Assembly (NCBI GenBank): GCA_051530055.1
Contig: CM121341.1
Coordinates: 11,842,001-11,906,000 of the forward strand
DNA from: Neoechinorhynchus agilis
Lineage: Eukaryota > Acanthocephala
Reading direction: 5' to 3'
DNA: 64,000 nt
The notes beneath the pieces were generated by a model. That model worked only from the letters and a program-made list of their open reading frames with translations, was not told the origin of the DNA and did no database searches. Each line of letters opens with the position of its first letter. Positions within the stretch are counted from its first letter, which is position 1. A program made the translations under genes and the position numbers. Shown in pieces: positions 47,218 to 58,015 of the stretch.

Positions 47218-47808
47218 ATGTTATTTACGCGACTGTATCGACCAATGACGTTGCGACTTTCACCATACTGCAATCGAATTCGCTCTTGCTTGGTTGCAAC
47301 TGCTGCAAAAGATCAATTGTACAGCGAAGTGCGTTTAGAACTTGAAGGGCATGACGTCTGTGTGCTTGATTCATACCAAAAGTATATTGAACTTACTTCA
47401 AATGAACTCGATTTGAAAATTGAACAAATGTGAGTCGTACGGTAATCTCCTTTACCCCTCTTCTATGATTAGTTTTCCATTCAGCGAAAGACCATTGCGA
47501 TTCATTGAACGATGGTCCATTTTAAAATCTAAATTCGGCCATAAAAAGCACTTTAAGCAGTATGAAATGCGGACATATTTTAGAACGATAACTGTTTGTA
47601 TAGGAGCATATATTGCATGTAACCAAATTTTCACAATATTTAGTTGTCCAACTTAACCGGTTCGACGCTATCTACATTTTTGGAGTACATCCAGCGCAAC
47701 GTGCCGGAGGGCGTGATGATGATTGTAAGAAAGACCGAAATGCAGCCATTATCGGACGATATATTGAACGATATTCACAAGCGAGTCACGAGCGGTCAAA
47801 ATACATAA
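47218..47808 (+). CDS. MRPS10: Mitochondrial ribosomal protein S10
   Basis: Three exons (47218-47429, 47485-47593, 47644-47808) with GT-AG introns of 55 and 50 nt and matching phases, giving 161 residues. After an Arg-rich presequence the protein reads LEGHDVCVLDSYQKYIELT, then RPLRFIERWSILKS, KQYEMRTYFRT and SNLTGSTLSTFLEYIQRNVP, each matching human MRPS10 (GHDKAVLDSY, KIERFTLL, YEMRTLYR, LTGSTADVYLEYIQRN). It is a component of the head of the mitochondrial small subunit, in the uS10 family. Its stop codon is only 17 bp from the stop of the opposite-strand LHX gene, so the 3'UTRs must overlap. Confidence 0.95.
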
Positions 47809-47825
47809 ACGCATCAGTTTTGTTG

Positions 47826-48574
47826 TTACATTAGTCCTTCTTGCTCACGTCTATCCTTTAGTAGTCTCTTTTCTTTAGCTCGCCTATTTTGAAACCAGAC
47901 CTAAATGAAATGTACTGCTTTAAGCGTCTTGTTCTTAAACTTTATGATGCAAGATTTACCTGAACAACTCTGGAATCGAGACCAGTCTCAATCGACAATT
48001 TTTCTCGCACATGTCTCTGGGGTTTCGCACTTTCTTTATAGGCTCGTTTTAGAATGTCTAGTTGGTAAGATGAAATAGTTGTACGAGGTCTTTTTGGGCC
48101 ATCGAACAGCGCTTTAATTTTTTATTTGAATACGACCGCAAGAAGGAATGGTACATACCTTCGAAATCAAGTCTACAAAGCAGTTTACCAGTCGTAAGAC
48201 GATAAAATTGTTCGCCTGTTCGAAACGATTTTTTGCATACTTTGCAACTGAAGCAATCCAAGTGATAGATGTAATCGTTTGCTTTTCGAACTGTCACTGC
48301 TGGTGGAATATACTGGCGGCAGTTTTCACAACGAGATCCAAACGTCCTGTTTTATAAATACCGATTTATTTTTCAATATATTACACACGTGGAATGAACC
48401 TTATGTAATCTTCTGGACAATAGATATCACCATGAACTATGTAACACTTCTCTTTTAGTACGTATTTGCACTGAATACAAATTAGACATCTTCGATGGAA
48501 ACTCTGCTCTTGTAGTCGGTAGATGTACTCGTCCAATATTATTTCGTAGCATCCTGCACATCGATGGGTACGTC
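47826..48574 (-). CDS. LHX3: LHX3/4-type LIM-homeodomain transcription factor (5' exon missing)
   Basis: Four minus-strand exons with matching phases. 48574-48400 is LIM1, reading [17 protein letters not shown] to YCPEDYIR. 48346-48159 is LIM2, with [17 protein letters not shown] and [11 protein letters not shown]. 48111-47960 and 47900-47826 are the homeodomain. The introns are 47-59 nt. The homeodomain reads [34 protein letters not shown] and [16 protein letters not shown]; the [16 protein letters not shown] end points to LHX3/4 rather than LHX1/5 or LMX1. Each LIM has the usual Cys/His zinc ligands. LHX3/4 specifies motor neurons, interneurons and neuroendocrine cells in animals. The start exon is not found above 48574. 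The frame stops just after the homeodomain; GTGAGC at about 47844 could instead splice to a further exon. The symbol marks the LHX3/4 class, not a one-to-one orthologue. Confidence 0.9.
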
Positions 48575-49306
48575 CTAAATATTTTAAAAAATATGATAAT
48601 TCGCTATTATAACCAACGATAAAATATATGAAGAGAATTGCATATTAGAAAAATAGATAATTTGTGTGTAATGCAAAGCATTTTCACTTGTAAAAAGTAC
48701 TAAATGATTCGTAATTAGTTTTTCGAACATAAAAGTTTATTCAATTACTCTTTGCGGTGATTGGTTGCGCTTTTGGCCAATAGGACCCCAAATTTAGTGT
48801 TTCATTTAAAATTAAAGAGGACAAAAAATACGACAAACAGATGTCAGCTAATGAATCACATACATTTTAGAATATTGGTTTAACACAAACAAAAATTTAT
48901 TTTAAATCCAACAATGATTTCAATTGGTTATATATTATATTAATTTGAAAATATAAACCTTTAAAGGAATGCAAAATATACCAACCATCCATTTATCCCT
49001 CAAGTTTATCAACTTTTTAAGACAAAATAGTCTTTCTTCTTACAATCCCATTTAATTGGACGTTTTTTGTATTCGTGTGAAATGCTACGGGAAACCCTTA
49101 AAGCGGAAATGTCAGCTTTCCGCATAGCTCTTCATTAAATCGATAAGTATCAAGTAATAGGTTCTTGGTGCGGTGTTGAGACTGACACTTGAAAATTACT
49201 TGTGCCGATGAGATTCTATATGAATTGCAGAAGTAGACTTGCGAAATATTTGGTTGTCAAGCTTGGTGTGTCCAAATGATTAATTTGTCACAAACGCTGT
49301 ATTTAT
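48575..49306. other. Upstream region of LHX gene
   Basis: Should contain the first LHX exon or its intron; I could not identify it. No other gene. Confidence 0.35.
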
Positions 49307-50238
49307 TCTTGCAAAAAATCTATCTTAGCACTTTAAATGAACCTTTGAATCTTTTAGCTCTTTTCGAAAATTGTCGTCTAAATCAAGTGGAACCTGCGTT
49401 AGCCTTACAAGTCCACAAAGAATTCTCAGAGTTAAATAATGCATGTTCATCACACTTGATAACGTAGGATTCAATTTCATCGTTTCTCTAACAAAGAAAC
49501 CGCCTCGGAGACCGTCTCCGTCTGTTACAATATCCAGAAGATGAAAAGTGCTTAGGAATTCAGTCAAAAACATTCCACCGCCTTCGAGAGATTTTAAGAG
49601 GCTACTGAACACTTCTACGGGAATGCTGTTTCCGGTTGGAATTTTGCTTAGCACTTTTAGCTGTTTCAGTGCATTGACCGTTGGTGAGTCTCTACATGAA
49701 GTCTTCCCCCCTTTTAGTTCGACTCATCCGGTCATTTACAAAAATATTCGTGAACTTTATCGTCCAAGGCGCATGTCTGGTTCATATTTACAAAGCTTTC
49801 ACCATGATGAGCGCGGTCGTAGAGGACTTTCTTTACAAATCGCTTGATCATTCGACAAACCTCGAGGTGGTTTTGTCCTAATCGCTTTATTTCAGATTGC
49901 AAGTTAAACGAAAATCGACACCTTTTTCGATAGTCATTGTTGTCGAATCTTAAAACTCGCTTCCTTACTGCATTTCTATTCGTCGAAACTTTTAATCTTT
50001 TCGCGCTGTCTCGTTCTAAAATGGCCGCATTCAGCTTTATTATTTCGATTGTCACTTTAGCGAAATCTGTTATCTTTAGAGAATACTCCACTAAGGAGCG
50101 TGCAATCGATATGAGTTCTTCTTTTATAAAATCTTCATTGTAAATCATCGAACAGGCACCATGCTGATCATTGAAATCGGTGACCTTCATGGTTTGTTGG
50201 CGTCGTCTGAATTGATTTAGACGACCAAAGATTCTAAC
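49307..50238. repeat. Segmental duplication, copy 1
   Basis: About 930 bp, nearly identical (about a dozen substitutions) and in the same orientation as 58392-59305. Copy 1 has 17 extra bases near 49440-49457. The left edge is at TCTTGCAAAAAATC, the right edge at ACCAAAGATTCTAA, after which the two loci share nothing. No LINE or terminal-repeat structure flanks it. Confidence 0.9.
49325..50190 (-). CDS. Unknown two-exon protein within a duplicated segment (copy 1)
   Basis: Two exons on the minus strand: 50190-49740 and 49689-49325. They are joined by a 50-nt intron (GTAAAT...GTAGAG) in matching phase, giving about 271 residues. It starts MKVTDFNDQHGACSMIYNED; the middle is basic and helical (KRLKVSTNRNAVRKRVLRF), and the second exon begins with PTVNALKQLKVLSKIPTGN. 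No signal peptide or membrane helix, and I recognise no family. The frame is open upstream to an acceptor-like TTAG at about 50239, so the true start may be in an earlier exon; protein-like sequence (YFMIDEDIETDQRFDY) lies at about 50.40-50.58 kb. The segment is repeated at 58.39-59.31 kb, where the same frame is damaged. Confidence 0.5.
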
Positions 50239-51762
50239 TATTGCAGTATCAAAAATGTCGCACTCGTCGTTACCATGGTCGCAATCAATATAAAAAATAT
50301 AAGAATAATTGATTTAATAGATATCGCAATACCAATATTTCTTGTCGTTATTTCTCATCATTTTAAAAGCGCCTTGTTTCATGAAGTACTCAAAACTCAC
50401 TTTATCTTGTTCGAAACATGTGCTTCAACTTTAAGACGACGTCTCGTTGAGCACCAGAAATATAATCAAAACGTTGATCAGTCTCAATGTCCTCATCGAT
50501 CATGAAGTAAATTTGTGGAAACTGCGGTGCTTTTTGTAGGAGGTCGGTTTTAATGCAGATTCGGTCGGAGCTTGTTCCGTAGATAGTGGTTTAATTCTGG
50601 AGTACTTGCTGACAAGAGTTGATTTAGTTACTGCGGTAGTGATTGCAGTAGGGAAAGTTGAACTTTTCCATTGCTACAGCACATTCCAAAAAGTTCTGCT
50701 TTATATTTTTTTAGCATGGTAATTATCACAAATGTTTCAATTGTGGTGCGTGGTGCAGAACAACAATTCAAACGTTATCATCTCGAAGGATTTTTCTCTC
50801 TATGAATTGCAAATGTTGTTCATATCACCAATAACGACATTGGAATGTTGCGCATACATCTCAAATCGTAGAGAACTTATAAGCGATTGCTGATAGGATG
50901 AAACTTACTAGTCAAATATTTCAATTCAATAAAATATCTTTTATCCAAGAGATTATGATCACCACATTTACAACGCTATTATCCTGTTATTAAAACTATA
51001 GCAGAACGTTGTTTATCCGAATTGATTTGGATGGGACACCATTCTGATGCGTGATTTCTTTTGGGATAACCGAATATCCAATGTGATGTGTTCTTAGCAT
51101 GCTGTGAAAGTGGTTTACTAAAAGCAAAATCCGGGCGGAACTACATACTTTTAGCCTTATGGTTGCAAATAATCACTTATTTTTCTCTGTACAACTGCAC
51201 ACATTCGTTTTTTCGCTGCAAGGCTTCTGATTCTCTTGAGCTGTTATAGATAATTGATGTTTCTGATAATCAACGTTTCGCTGTAGTCCTTAAAGATCGG
51301 AATTGAATGTTTCGTGTTTTGTTTCCTGGTTGCATTGAAAGGAATACTAATATTTTCCTTTTTATTGTATGATTTCAAAACAGCATAATGAGGTTTCTTG
51401 TTAATATAATTTTAACATGTCTAAAGGAAATCCATTTGATATCTCACTCTGAACATCCTTGCACTCATTCGGACAAGCTTTTTTTTTATTAAATATAACA
51501 AAGCTACACTGTTCACCAAATGAAAAACGATCGCCCTGAAAGTATTTAGATAACTGATTGATTTCTAAAAACAATTCTTGAAAGTGCGATACTATTAGAA
51601 AATAAGGTTGGTGATATTTATTTTTCTAATAATTGCGATCAAAAGAAAGTTGAAAAATCGACATTTAGATGAATAAGCTCGCAACGTTCTTCGTAGCCGG
51701 GCTTGCTAGAATTTGTAGTTAAAATCTAGCAGGCATAAAGACAATACTTGACAGCAATAATA
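50239..51762. other. Spacer with possible upstream exon and repeat remnant
   Basis: About 50.40-50.58 kb on the minus strand is protein-like and may be a 5' exon of the duplicated-segment gene. At 50941-50970 lies sequence related to the right end of the inverted-repeat element of 11.9 kb (TTATCCAAGAGATTATGATC, then ACCACAT). Nothing else recognised. Confidence 0.35.
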
Positions 51763-51950
51763 ACACGTTTATTGTTAAAATACAAAGAATAGGAGGACCC
51801 ATCTAACTTTGGGTCATTATAAGCACTCGAGTTCAGAGTTATTAAAAAAACCTGTCTGTTATGGTGAGAATATGCGGTCGATTAATGTCCATTCAGGTGG
51901 TAATATCTGGTCGGATGGATGTCCATTCGAGTGGGTCTATCAAGTCGGGG
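51763..51950 (-). mobile_element. LINE 3'UTR fragment (L2w family)
   Basis: Begins, read in plus orientation, with the family end AATAATAACACGTTTATT and carries GTCCATTCAGGTGGTAATAT-type repeat units. It directly abuts another 3' end of the same family at about 51951. Confidence 0.65.
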
Positions 51951-53540
51951 TATAATAATAACACGTTTATTTGTTAGTTAACAACGAAAAGTATCCACGT
52001 ATCTTTGGGTTTCCGAACATTCGAATTCGCAGGGGAGATTTTTAGGTTGGATATTTCGTCCGGTTCATGATATTTTAAATTTTGATGCCCAGATTATATT
52101 TTGATATCCAAACGGATCTTGAACGTTGTTTCGTTTATGTGGTATAATTGTTTTTGGTCGTTTTGTTGAAGATTGATTTATTTGATTTTGGTTGGTTAAT
52201 TTATAGTTGTTGTTTTGTATCATTCCTCCGAATCAATTCGCATTTGGAGGATTGAGCAGTGGGGAAGAAAGAGCTTGTGCGAGGAACTGAAAAATAGAAA
52301 ATGTTAGGGCGACGAGTGTTGCAAGTGTGAGTAAAAGGAGAAATCTGTGATAGAAATTGAAGAGGAGGAAGAGAATGAAAGCGCTTTGAGTGCTTTTGAA
52401 AGATTAGATAGAGGTGTATTTCTAAGGGCAGGAGTTCGGTGGAAAAGATTAGAGCGCACCTCTCTTGTGGAATGTATTAAGTTTTTTGTATAGATTAGAT
52501 GAAAAATTGCAGAAGGTTGGATTTGTGTAGGTGAGCGTAGCATTTAAGGTCTTTGGATGATAATCCAACTAATCGAAGGCGTTTAAGAAGGTAGAGCATA
52601 ATGGACCCTTTTTGCAACAAAATTGATTTACTTGTCTCACTTTAGATTTTCTTGAAAATGAAGACCAAGTATACGAACAGAGGAGACACGATTGATAGGA
52701 AAAGGAAGAAGCAGCTGATCGGAAGGGCTATTTGAGATTGAAGGGACGATTTCGATGCACTTGGTTAAGTTAAGGGTAAGACATTTAGAGGAGCGAAATC
52801 CTTAAACGTGAGAAATCTCATAGAAATAATTGAAAGTAAAAGGGTAGCCGATGCATGCGTAATGATTGTGAGATCATCAGCATACAACAAGTGTTTAAAA
52901 TAACAAGAGGTGGCAGAAAAGAATGGGGGAGAGAACAGCCCCTTCGGGGACTCCCGTGTTGATTTCTAAGGTGTTTGAGACGATGCTCCCTATTTCGATA
53001 AATTGTAACCTAGTGTTTAGAAAAGGAATTCAGCCGTTTTTCACAGGCGGCAAGACCAAATTTATATCTTGTATCAAGGAGAAGGTTGTGATCGACGGAA
53101 TCAAAAACTTTATGAATGTTGATTTGAATGAGTCGAAAGATAAATAAAGGTTTTGCGTCGAGATAATGAAAAAGCGAATCGTAGATGCAAAGGGCGGGTG
53201 CGCTTTAAAGCATTTCTCTAAGGCTTTAGAGAAGGATGGTAAGATAGAGATGGGTCGAAAACTTGAGGTAGATATAAGTTTACCTGCTTTCGGCAGCTGG
53301 GTTGCGCGAGCTGTTTTAGGGCAATTAGGGAAGATTACAGTAATGAAACTTTGGTTGATTTTATGGGTAAGTGGATCAATTAAATCTGGGATGATAAAGC
53401 GTAGAGCCCAGTTGTTGATTTGCGTGGCTTTTTCCGAAGAAGCATGAGGATATCATACTTGGAAATCATGGGAGGTGAAGCAGTAGAAGCTGGGAGCGGT
53501 GATGTAGATCGGGAAGGGGATTATTTTTTATTTGTGTTCG
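51951..53540 (-). mobile_element. LINE (L2w family), RT C-terminal half and 3'UTR, badly decayed
   Basis: On the minus strand the 3' end is at TAATAATAACACGTTTAT. The RT C-terminus at 52.2-52.6 kb reads SLPPLQFLSQISPFTHTCNT and FFPTAQSS, like the copy at 38 kb. The remainder of the RT region runs to about 53.5 kb in broken frames; SRVSPQGL-like and YMLYADDLTIITH-like stretches can be picked out near 52.9 kb but are damaged. An old copy. Confidence 0.6.
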
Positions 53541-53554
53541 AGTGAGAGTTACAA

Positions 53555-53950
53555 AGTTAATAATAATAACACGTTTTATTTTTCGATTCACAAAGAAGAG
53601 GACCGATGTACCTTTGGGTTCTCATAAACACACAGATATTTGGCTTTTTGGTATGTCCGCTCGAGTGGGAAATGTCCGGTCTGGGGATGTCCGTTCGGAT
53701 GGTAATATCCGGTCGGGGTATGCCCGTTCGGGTGAGAATATGTCCGCTAGGGTGAGAATATCCCATCGGGGTATGTTCACTCTGGTGGAAATTGGAGTTT
53801 ATTTCTTGCAGGAGCGCTTTTAATGTCGTGTCGTTCCTCAGAATCATTTCAGGTAATGATATACGAGGAGATTGGGTAGTATGAAAAAAGGAGTGTAGGT
53901 ATAGGGTGGTGAGCGTAGGTACATGGAGGAGTAGATATGAGTTTGCTTAG
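53555..53950 (-). mobile_element. LINE 3' end (L2w family) with minisatellite 3'UTR
   Basis: Starts at TAATAATAACACGTTTTATT and contains about four degenerate units of a 33-35-bp repeat (GATGTCCGTTCGGATGGTAA, then TATCCGGTCGGGG). It ends in the last part of the RT region (matching 38.03-38.10 kb). On the minus strand the repeat happens to be open and would encode a TRTDIPRPDI-like repeat; this is not considered a gene. Confidence 0.7.
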
Positions 53951-55298
53951 TATTCAAAAAAGAGAACAATGCTTAACTCGTTGAAGGCTCTCCAGTTGCA
54001 CGATTTTGCACATTAGTTTGCTTTGCTTCCACGAAAACATTGCATTAATCGTAGAAGGCAGCTAGTCTTTCAACGTACGAGAAGAGGTTGACGACCTACA
54101 CTGCTCTTGACAGTATGTAGATTTGTCTTTTACGAACTCGTTTAAATACTATTATATATTGTGAAAGTCTAACAGTTTAATATCTATCCCAAATGTCCTT
54201 ACATTAATCAGAAGCGCAGATATAAAATATTAGCGGCTATTTTTCAATCAATTGCCCATAAGTAGTTTTTAGAATATTCTTAGATAATCACTTTCCCTTG
54301 AACTCAAAACGAAATAATCATTATCCGGTTAAAAAACAAGTCTTTAAAGAGGTTTTTGTTACGCGAAGAATTAACAGAACAGGGTGCGACACAATGAGCA
54401 GAATTGGCGCATTCCAAGTCTCATCAGGGATCGTCAGCATGTGTCACGGGTTGCTTTTGTTACGAGTGGAAATGTGGTCCCTGGAGCAAGTTAAAAAGTA
54501 TTAAAAAGAATCCCGACCGACTCAAGGGAGATATTGAAATAAGATATATTTACCAAATCTCCTAAAGACCGGAGCTCATGTTATTTTGCGGGGTTATGAG
54601 ATTTAGGGCTTTTCGCGCATTGAAATTAGGAGAAAAAACTAAGACTCGCTAGAATGTGAGTCCTTTTCTTAAACGAAAGATACAGCGAGCATTGCTGATT
54701 GCGAAAATGTTTGTATTTTCTAGCCTCGAAGAAAATGAACGCTGCAATATTTATACAATTTTTATTGGTTTAGAAATGCAAAAATTTGTAGCTAAAATAT
54801 TTTTTAGACGATCGGAATTTTTTTACCAGAAACATTTTGTCTTAATATAAAACCATGCAACTCATTCTCAATTTCAAGTATCTCGCATTAAGTTTTCTTA
54901 GAAAGTGTGAAGTCATGTAGTTATGTTCTGGAACAATTTTTTTGACATTTTGCAAAATTAGTAAGTGGAAATTCTGTATAAATGTGCAGATAGAATTTAA
55001 AATCGTAATTTTTTGTAGAATAATCGCGCAAAGTGTTTAGATGCATGCATTTAAAATTATAATGGCATTCGGCTTAAGTTATTATTAGGTAACCGGCATT
55101 CGATTTTAAAATCATTTATGGTGTAACAGAAAATGCAAATACGTGAATTAAATCTTTTTATTGCTAGATTTCTTGGTTTTATACGTATGAGGAATTCATT
55201 TACCTACCGTTTTTACTTTTGGATATTAGTTAACGTATCTACTCCTAAAAATGGATCCAAAAAAGTAATTTTAACCCGACATTCTTCATTTTTCCTAC
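53951..55298. other. Spacer upstream of the SLC5 gene
   Basis: AT-rich, no supported gene. Short frames only. Confidence 0.4.
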
Positions 55299-57359
55299 AT
55301 GCTTCGAATTATCAAATACTTAGAATTCGAAGCTGTGATTTCAGACGAGCACCGAATCTTCATGATGAACGTTAGTCCGACAAAGCCATTAGAACCCATT
55401 TTTCTGCAAAGACCGTCTGACATCGGTCCACTGGACATCGCAGCAATGATTGGTTACTTCATCGTACTCGTTCTAGTGTTTTTATTTAGCGTTGTTAAAA
55501 GTAACCGGTCGGACACCGAAGGATATTTTCTGGCTGATCGGTCCATGAATTGGTTTTTGATTGGCATGTCACTATTTTCCACAAACATCGGAGCGGAGCA
55601 TTTTCTCGGGCTATCAGCTTCAGGCGCAAGTAAGGGTATAAGTGCAGCAGCTTTTGAAATCCATGCCATGGGAATCATGCAACTTCTTTCCTGGATATTC
55701 CTTCCCGTCTTAGTATCAGCACGAGTCAAAACTCTACCAGAGTACTTCTCAGTCAGGTTTGGAGGAACGCGAATTCGAACAGTTCTCACTGTTGTCTATC
55801 TGATGCTCTACCTTTTCACCAAAGTTTCAGTAAATCTTTACGCAGGTGGACTTTTCATGCAAATCGCTTTCAATTTCAATCTTTATGCTTCAATTATCGG
55901 AATACTAGCAATAACGGCGTTATTTACGATTGCGGGTGGATTAACATCAGTCATGTACACAGATACCGTTATGAGTATTGTAATGCTCATTGGCGGTGCG
56001 GTACTCTCAGTGATGTCAATGAAAAAAGTCGGTGGATTTCGTGGTTTGTACGATTCGCATATGAATTTGAGTAGTGTCTCGATTAATGATACGAAGTGTG
56101 GCGTTCCTTCAGAGGAAACATTTCAAATGCTTAGAAGTATAGGTGATGCATATATTCCATGGCTTGGATTCATTTTAGGACATACTCCTAACACAATATG
56201 GTATTGGTGTTCTGACCAAATGATGGTTCAACGGGTCCTTGCGGCCAAATCTTTAAGTCATGCAAAAGGTGGAACACTATTAATTGGATGTCTAAAAATT
56301 ACACCCTTGTTTCTGATGGTGATAGTGGGGATGGCTTCTCGCGTCCTATACCCACAAACAGTCGGTTGCCTGGATAAAGAAGCTTGTAAAATCGCATGCG
56401 GAAATCCACGCGGATGTGCAAATATAGCATATCCAACTATTGCTCTAGATATTCTCCCAGCTGGATTAAAAGGAATTTCTTTGGCTGTCATGATATCTGC
56501 CTTAATATCCGGTCTTACGTCCCTATTCAATAGTTCCAGTACTCTTTTTACTCTCGATATTTATCGGCTTTTGCGAAAGGAAGTTAGCAATTTCGAAGTT
56601 ATGATCGTCGGACGATTATTTGCGTTTGTGTTAATTGTTCTCTCCATTATGTGGATACCACTGGTAATATTGGCAAGTGGAACTGATATATACGTGTATA
56701 TTCAATCAATCAATTCGTTTTTTGCAGCGCCAATCGCGAGCGTGTATTTATTGTCTGTCTTTTGGCATCGAACGACCGAAAAAGGAACTTTCTTTTCATT
56801 GATAATTGGCTTGCTTATAGGAGCGACAAGGATGATCCTTGAACTCACTGTGCCGCCACCACTTTGTGGAGAACAAGACAAGCGATTCAGTTTCGTAAAA
56901 AACGTCAACTTCATCTACTTCTCACTTTTTTCGTTTCTGCTCACATCAATTATAAATATAGTCGTTTCAATGCTAACAACACCTACCGATTATGGCCGGT
57001 ACGTAAAGAACAACACTTTCTGGACGAGACTGACGAAAAAAGAGTACCTTTGCGTAGATATAGATAGATCAACTTCGAGCATTCAAAATCAAGTCGAACC
57101 AGAGGAATCGGATGTAGAAAAAAGGGATAGTATAAAAGACAAATTAGTCCATGCAATTTATTGCATATGTGGGGTAAATAAAAAAGAAGCTCGAGATGTC
57201 GATTACCGAATCGTTCTCGCAAAATTCAATGAAGCAGCTCAGTCAACAGCGTCAAAGCGTCTCACGTGGACAATTCTCTGCGTGTTGCTCCTTTTTCAAG
57301 TACTAATCTTTGTTATTTTTTCAGAAAAGTCACTTTTGCTATTTAAAAGAAAAATATAA
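55299..57359 (+). CDS. SLC5-family sodium/solute cotransporter (SGLT/SMIT type)
   Basis: A 686-residue frame without introns, with about 14 hydrophobic segments as in SGLT proteins. The hallmarks are present in order: GYFLADRSMNWFLIGMSLF, SNIGAEHFLGLSASGA-like (here STNIGAEHFLGL), LPEYFSVRFGG, GGLTSVMYTDTVMSIVMLIG, TIWYWCSDQMMVQRVLAAKS and SSSTLFTLDIYRLLRKE, which contains the Ser residues of the conserved sodium site. The C-terminal ~90 residues are hydrophilic and then re-enter the membrane as the final helix. Such carriers use the sodium gradient to import glucose, myo-inositol or related solutes at the plasma membrane; the substrate cannot be told from sequence alone. The real start may be Met22/Met23 (55362), since the first 20 residues are not family-like. 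The lack of introns contrasts with intron-rich neighbours. Confidence 0.93.
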   Translation: MLRIIKYLEFEAVISDEHRIFMMNVSPTKPLEPIFLQRPSDIGPLDIAAMIGYFIVLVLVFLFSVVKSNRSDTEGYFLADRSMNWFLIGMSLFSTNIGAEHFLGLSASGASKGISAAAFEIHAMGIMQLLSWIFLPVLVSARVKTLPEYFSVRFGGTRIRTVLTVVYLMLYLFTKVSVNLYAGGLFMQIAFNFNLYASIIGILAITALFTIAGGLTSVMYTDTVMSIVMLIGGAVLSVMSMKKVGGFRGLYDSHMNLSSVSINDTKCGVPSEETFQMLRSIGDAYIPWLGFILGHTPNTIWYWCSDQMMVQRVLAAKSLSHAKGGTLLIGCLKITPLFLMVIVGMASRVLYPQTVGCLDKEACKIACGNPRGCANIAYPTIALDILPAGLKGISLAVMISALISGLTSLFNSSSTLFTLDIYRLLRKEVSNFEVMIVGRLFAFVLIVLSIMWIPLVILASGTDIYVYIQSINSFFAAPIASVYLLSVFWHRTTEKGTFFSLIIGLLIGATRMILELTVPPPLCGEQDKRFSFVKNVNFIYFSLFSFLLTSIINIVVSMLTTPTDYGRYVKNNTFWTRLTKKEYLCVDIDRSTSSIQNQVEPEESDVEKRDSIKDKLVHAIYCICGVNKKEARDVDYRIVLAKFNEAAQSTASKRLTWTILCVLLLFQVLIFVIFSEKSLLLFKRKI

Positions 57360-57404
57360 TAACATTATTTTAGATAAATGCTTGTTTGATTGAACATTTG
57401 TCAC

Positions 57405-58015
57405 AAGTCTCCACTAGAGAATCAGGTGCTTGGTTGAACGAGGTCCCTCTGGCACCCGTGGGCACTCTCCTCTCCGACGAGGCAGTACGGGTCGGAGTTT
57501 CAATGAGACTAGAACTATCGATGAGTCACCCCCACCGTTGCCGCTGCGGTGCAAATCTGGATTCGTCGGGATGTCATGGTCTCATCTGTAGAAAATCAGC
57601 CGGCAGATTCGCGAGACATGCTGAAATTAACATGGTGCTGAACCAGGCATTTGTTACGGTACATGCCCCCCCAATATTTTGGATCTGTAGGGACGACGGG
57701 CGTAGACCTGATAAGGTGACCGCAATTCGCAACTCGTGTCGATACACTCGCGGCCAACAATCTTAAGTTCTCGGCGGTTCAAGCTGGAGGTACAGCAAGC
57801 GCGGCGGAAGGACGGAGGCTTTGGGGGTTGAGACCTACGGATCTCTTGGTAGCGAGGCTCTTCGACTCCTGAGGGATCTGAAGCGACGCCTTCAGGTTAT
57901 AAGCGGTGATGCAAGGTCAGGTCAATACCTGGTTCAAAATATCGGCATCGCCGTGTTGGGAGGCAACACTGCAAGCGTTCGGGCGACAGTTGAGGACGAG
58001 AACGGCGAATAATTA
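57405..58015 (+). mobile_element. Endonuclease-like C-terminal fragment, copy 5 (most complete)
   Basis: The plus strand reads ESGAWLNEVPLAPVGTLLSD, EAVRVGVSMRLEL, then the Cys/His cluster CRCGANLDSSGCHGLICRKS and GRFARHAEIN, then RDDGRRPDKVT. After a damaged stretch come MGVETYGSLGSEALRLLRDL and GDARSGQYLVQNIGIAVLGG. This is the order of the C-terminal module of reverse-transcriptase proteins widespread in invertebrate genomes. The CxCG-x8-HGLxC cluster followed by RPD is like that of restriction-like endonucleases in some LINEs. Broken in a few places. It begins only 46 bp after the SLC5 stop. Confidence 0.7.

Noticed and set aside
49548-49847. Plus-strand ORF inside the duplicated segment (also at 58616-58915)
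   Set aside because: Antisense to the two-exon minus gene; its persistence in both copies follows from near identity.
53542-53823. Plus-strand ORF with SARVGNVRSG-like repeats
   Set aside because: The opposite strand of the same LINE minisatellite; not a gene.
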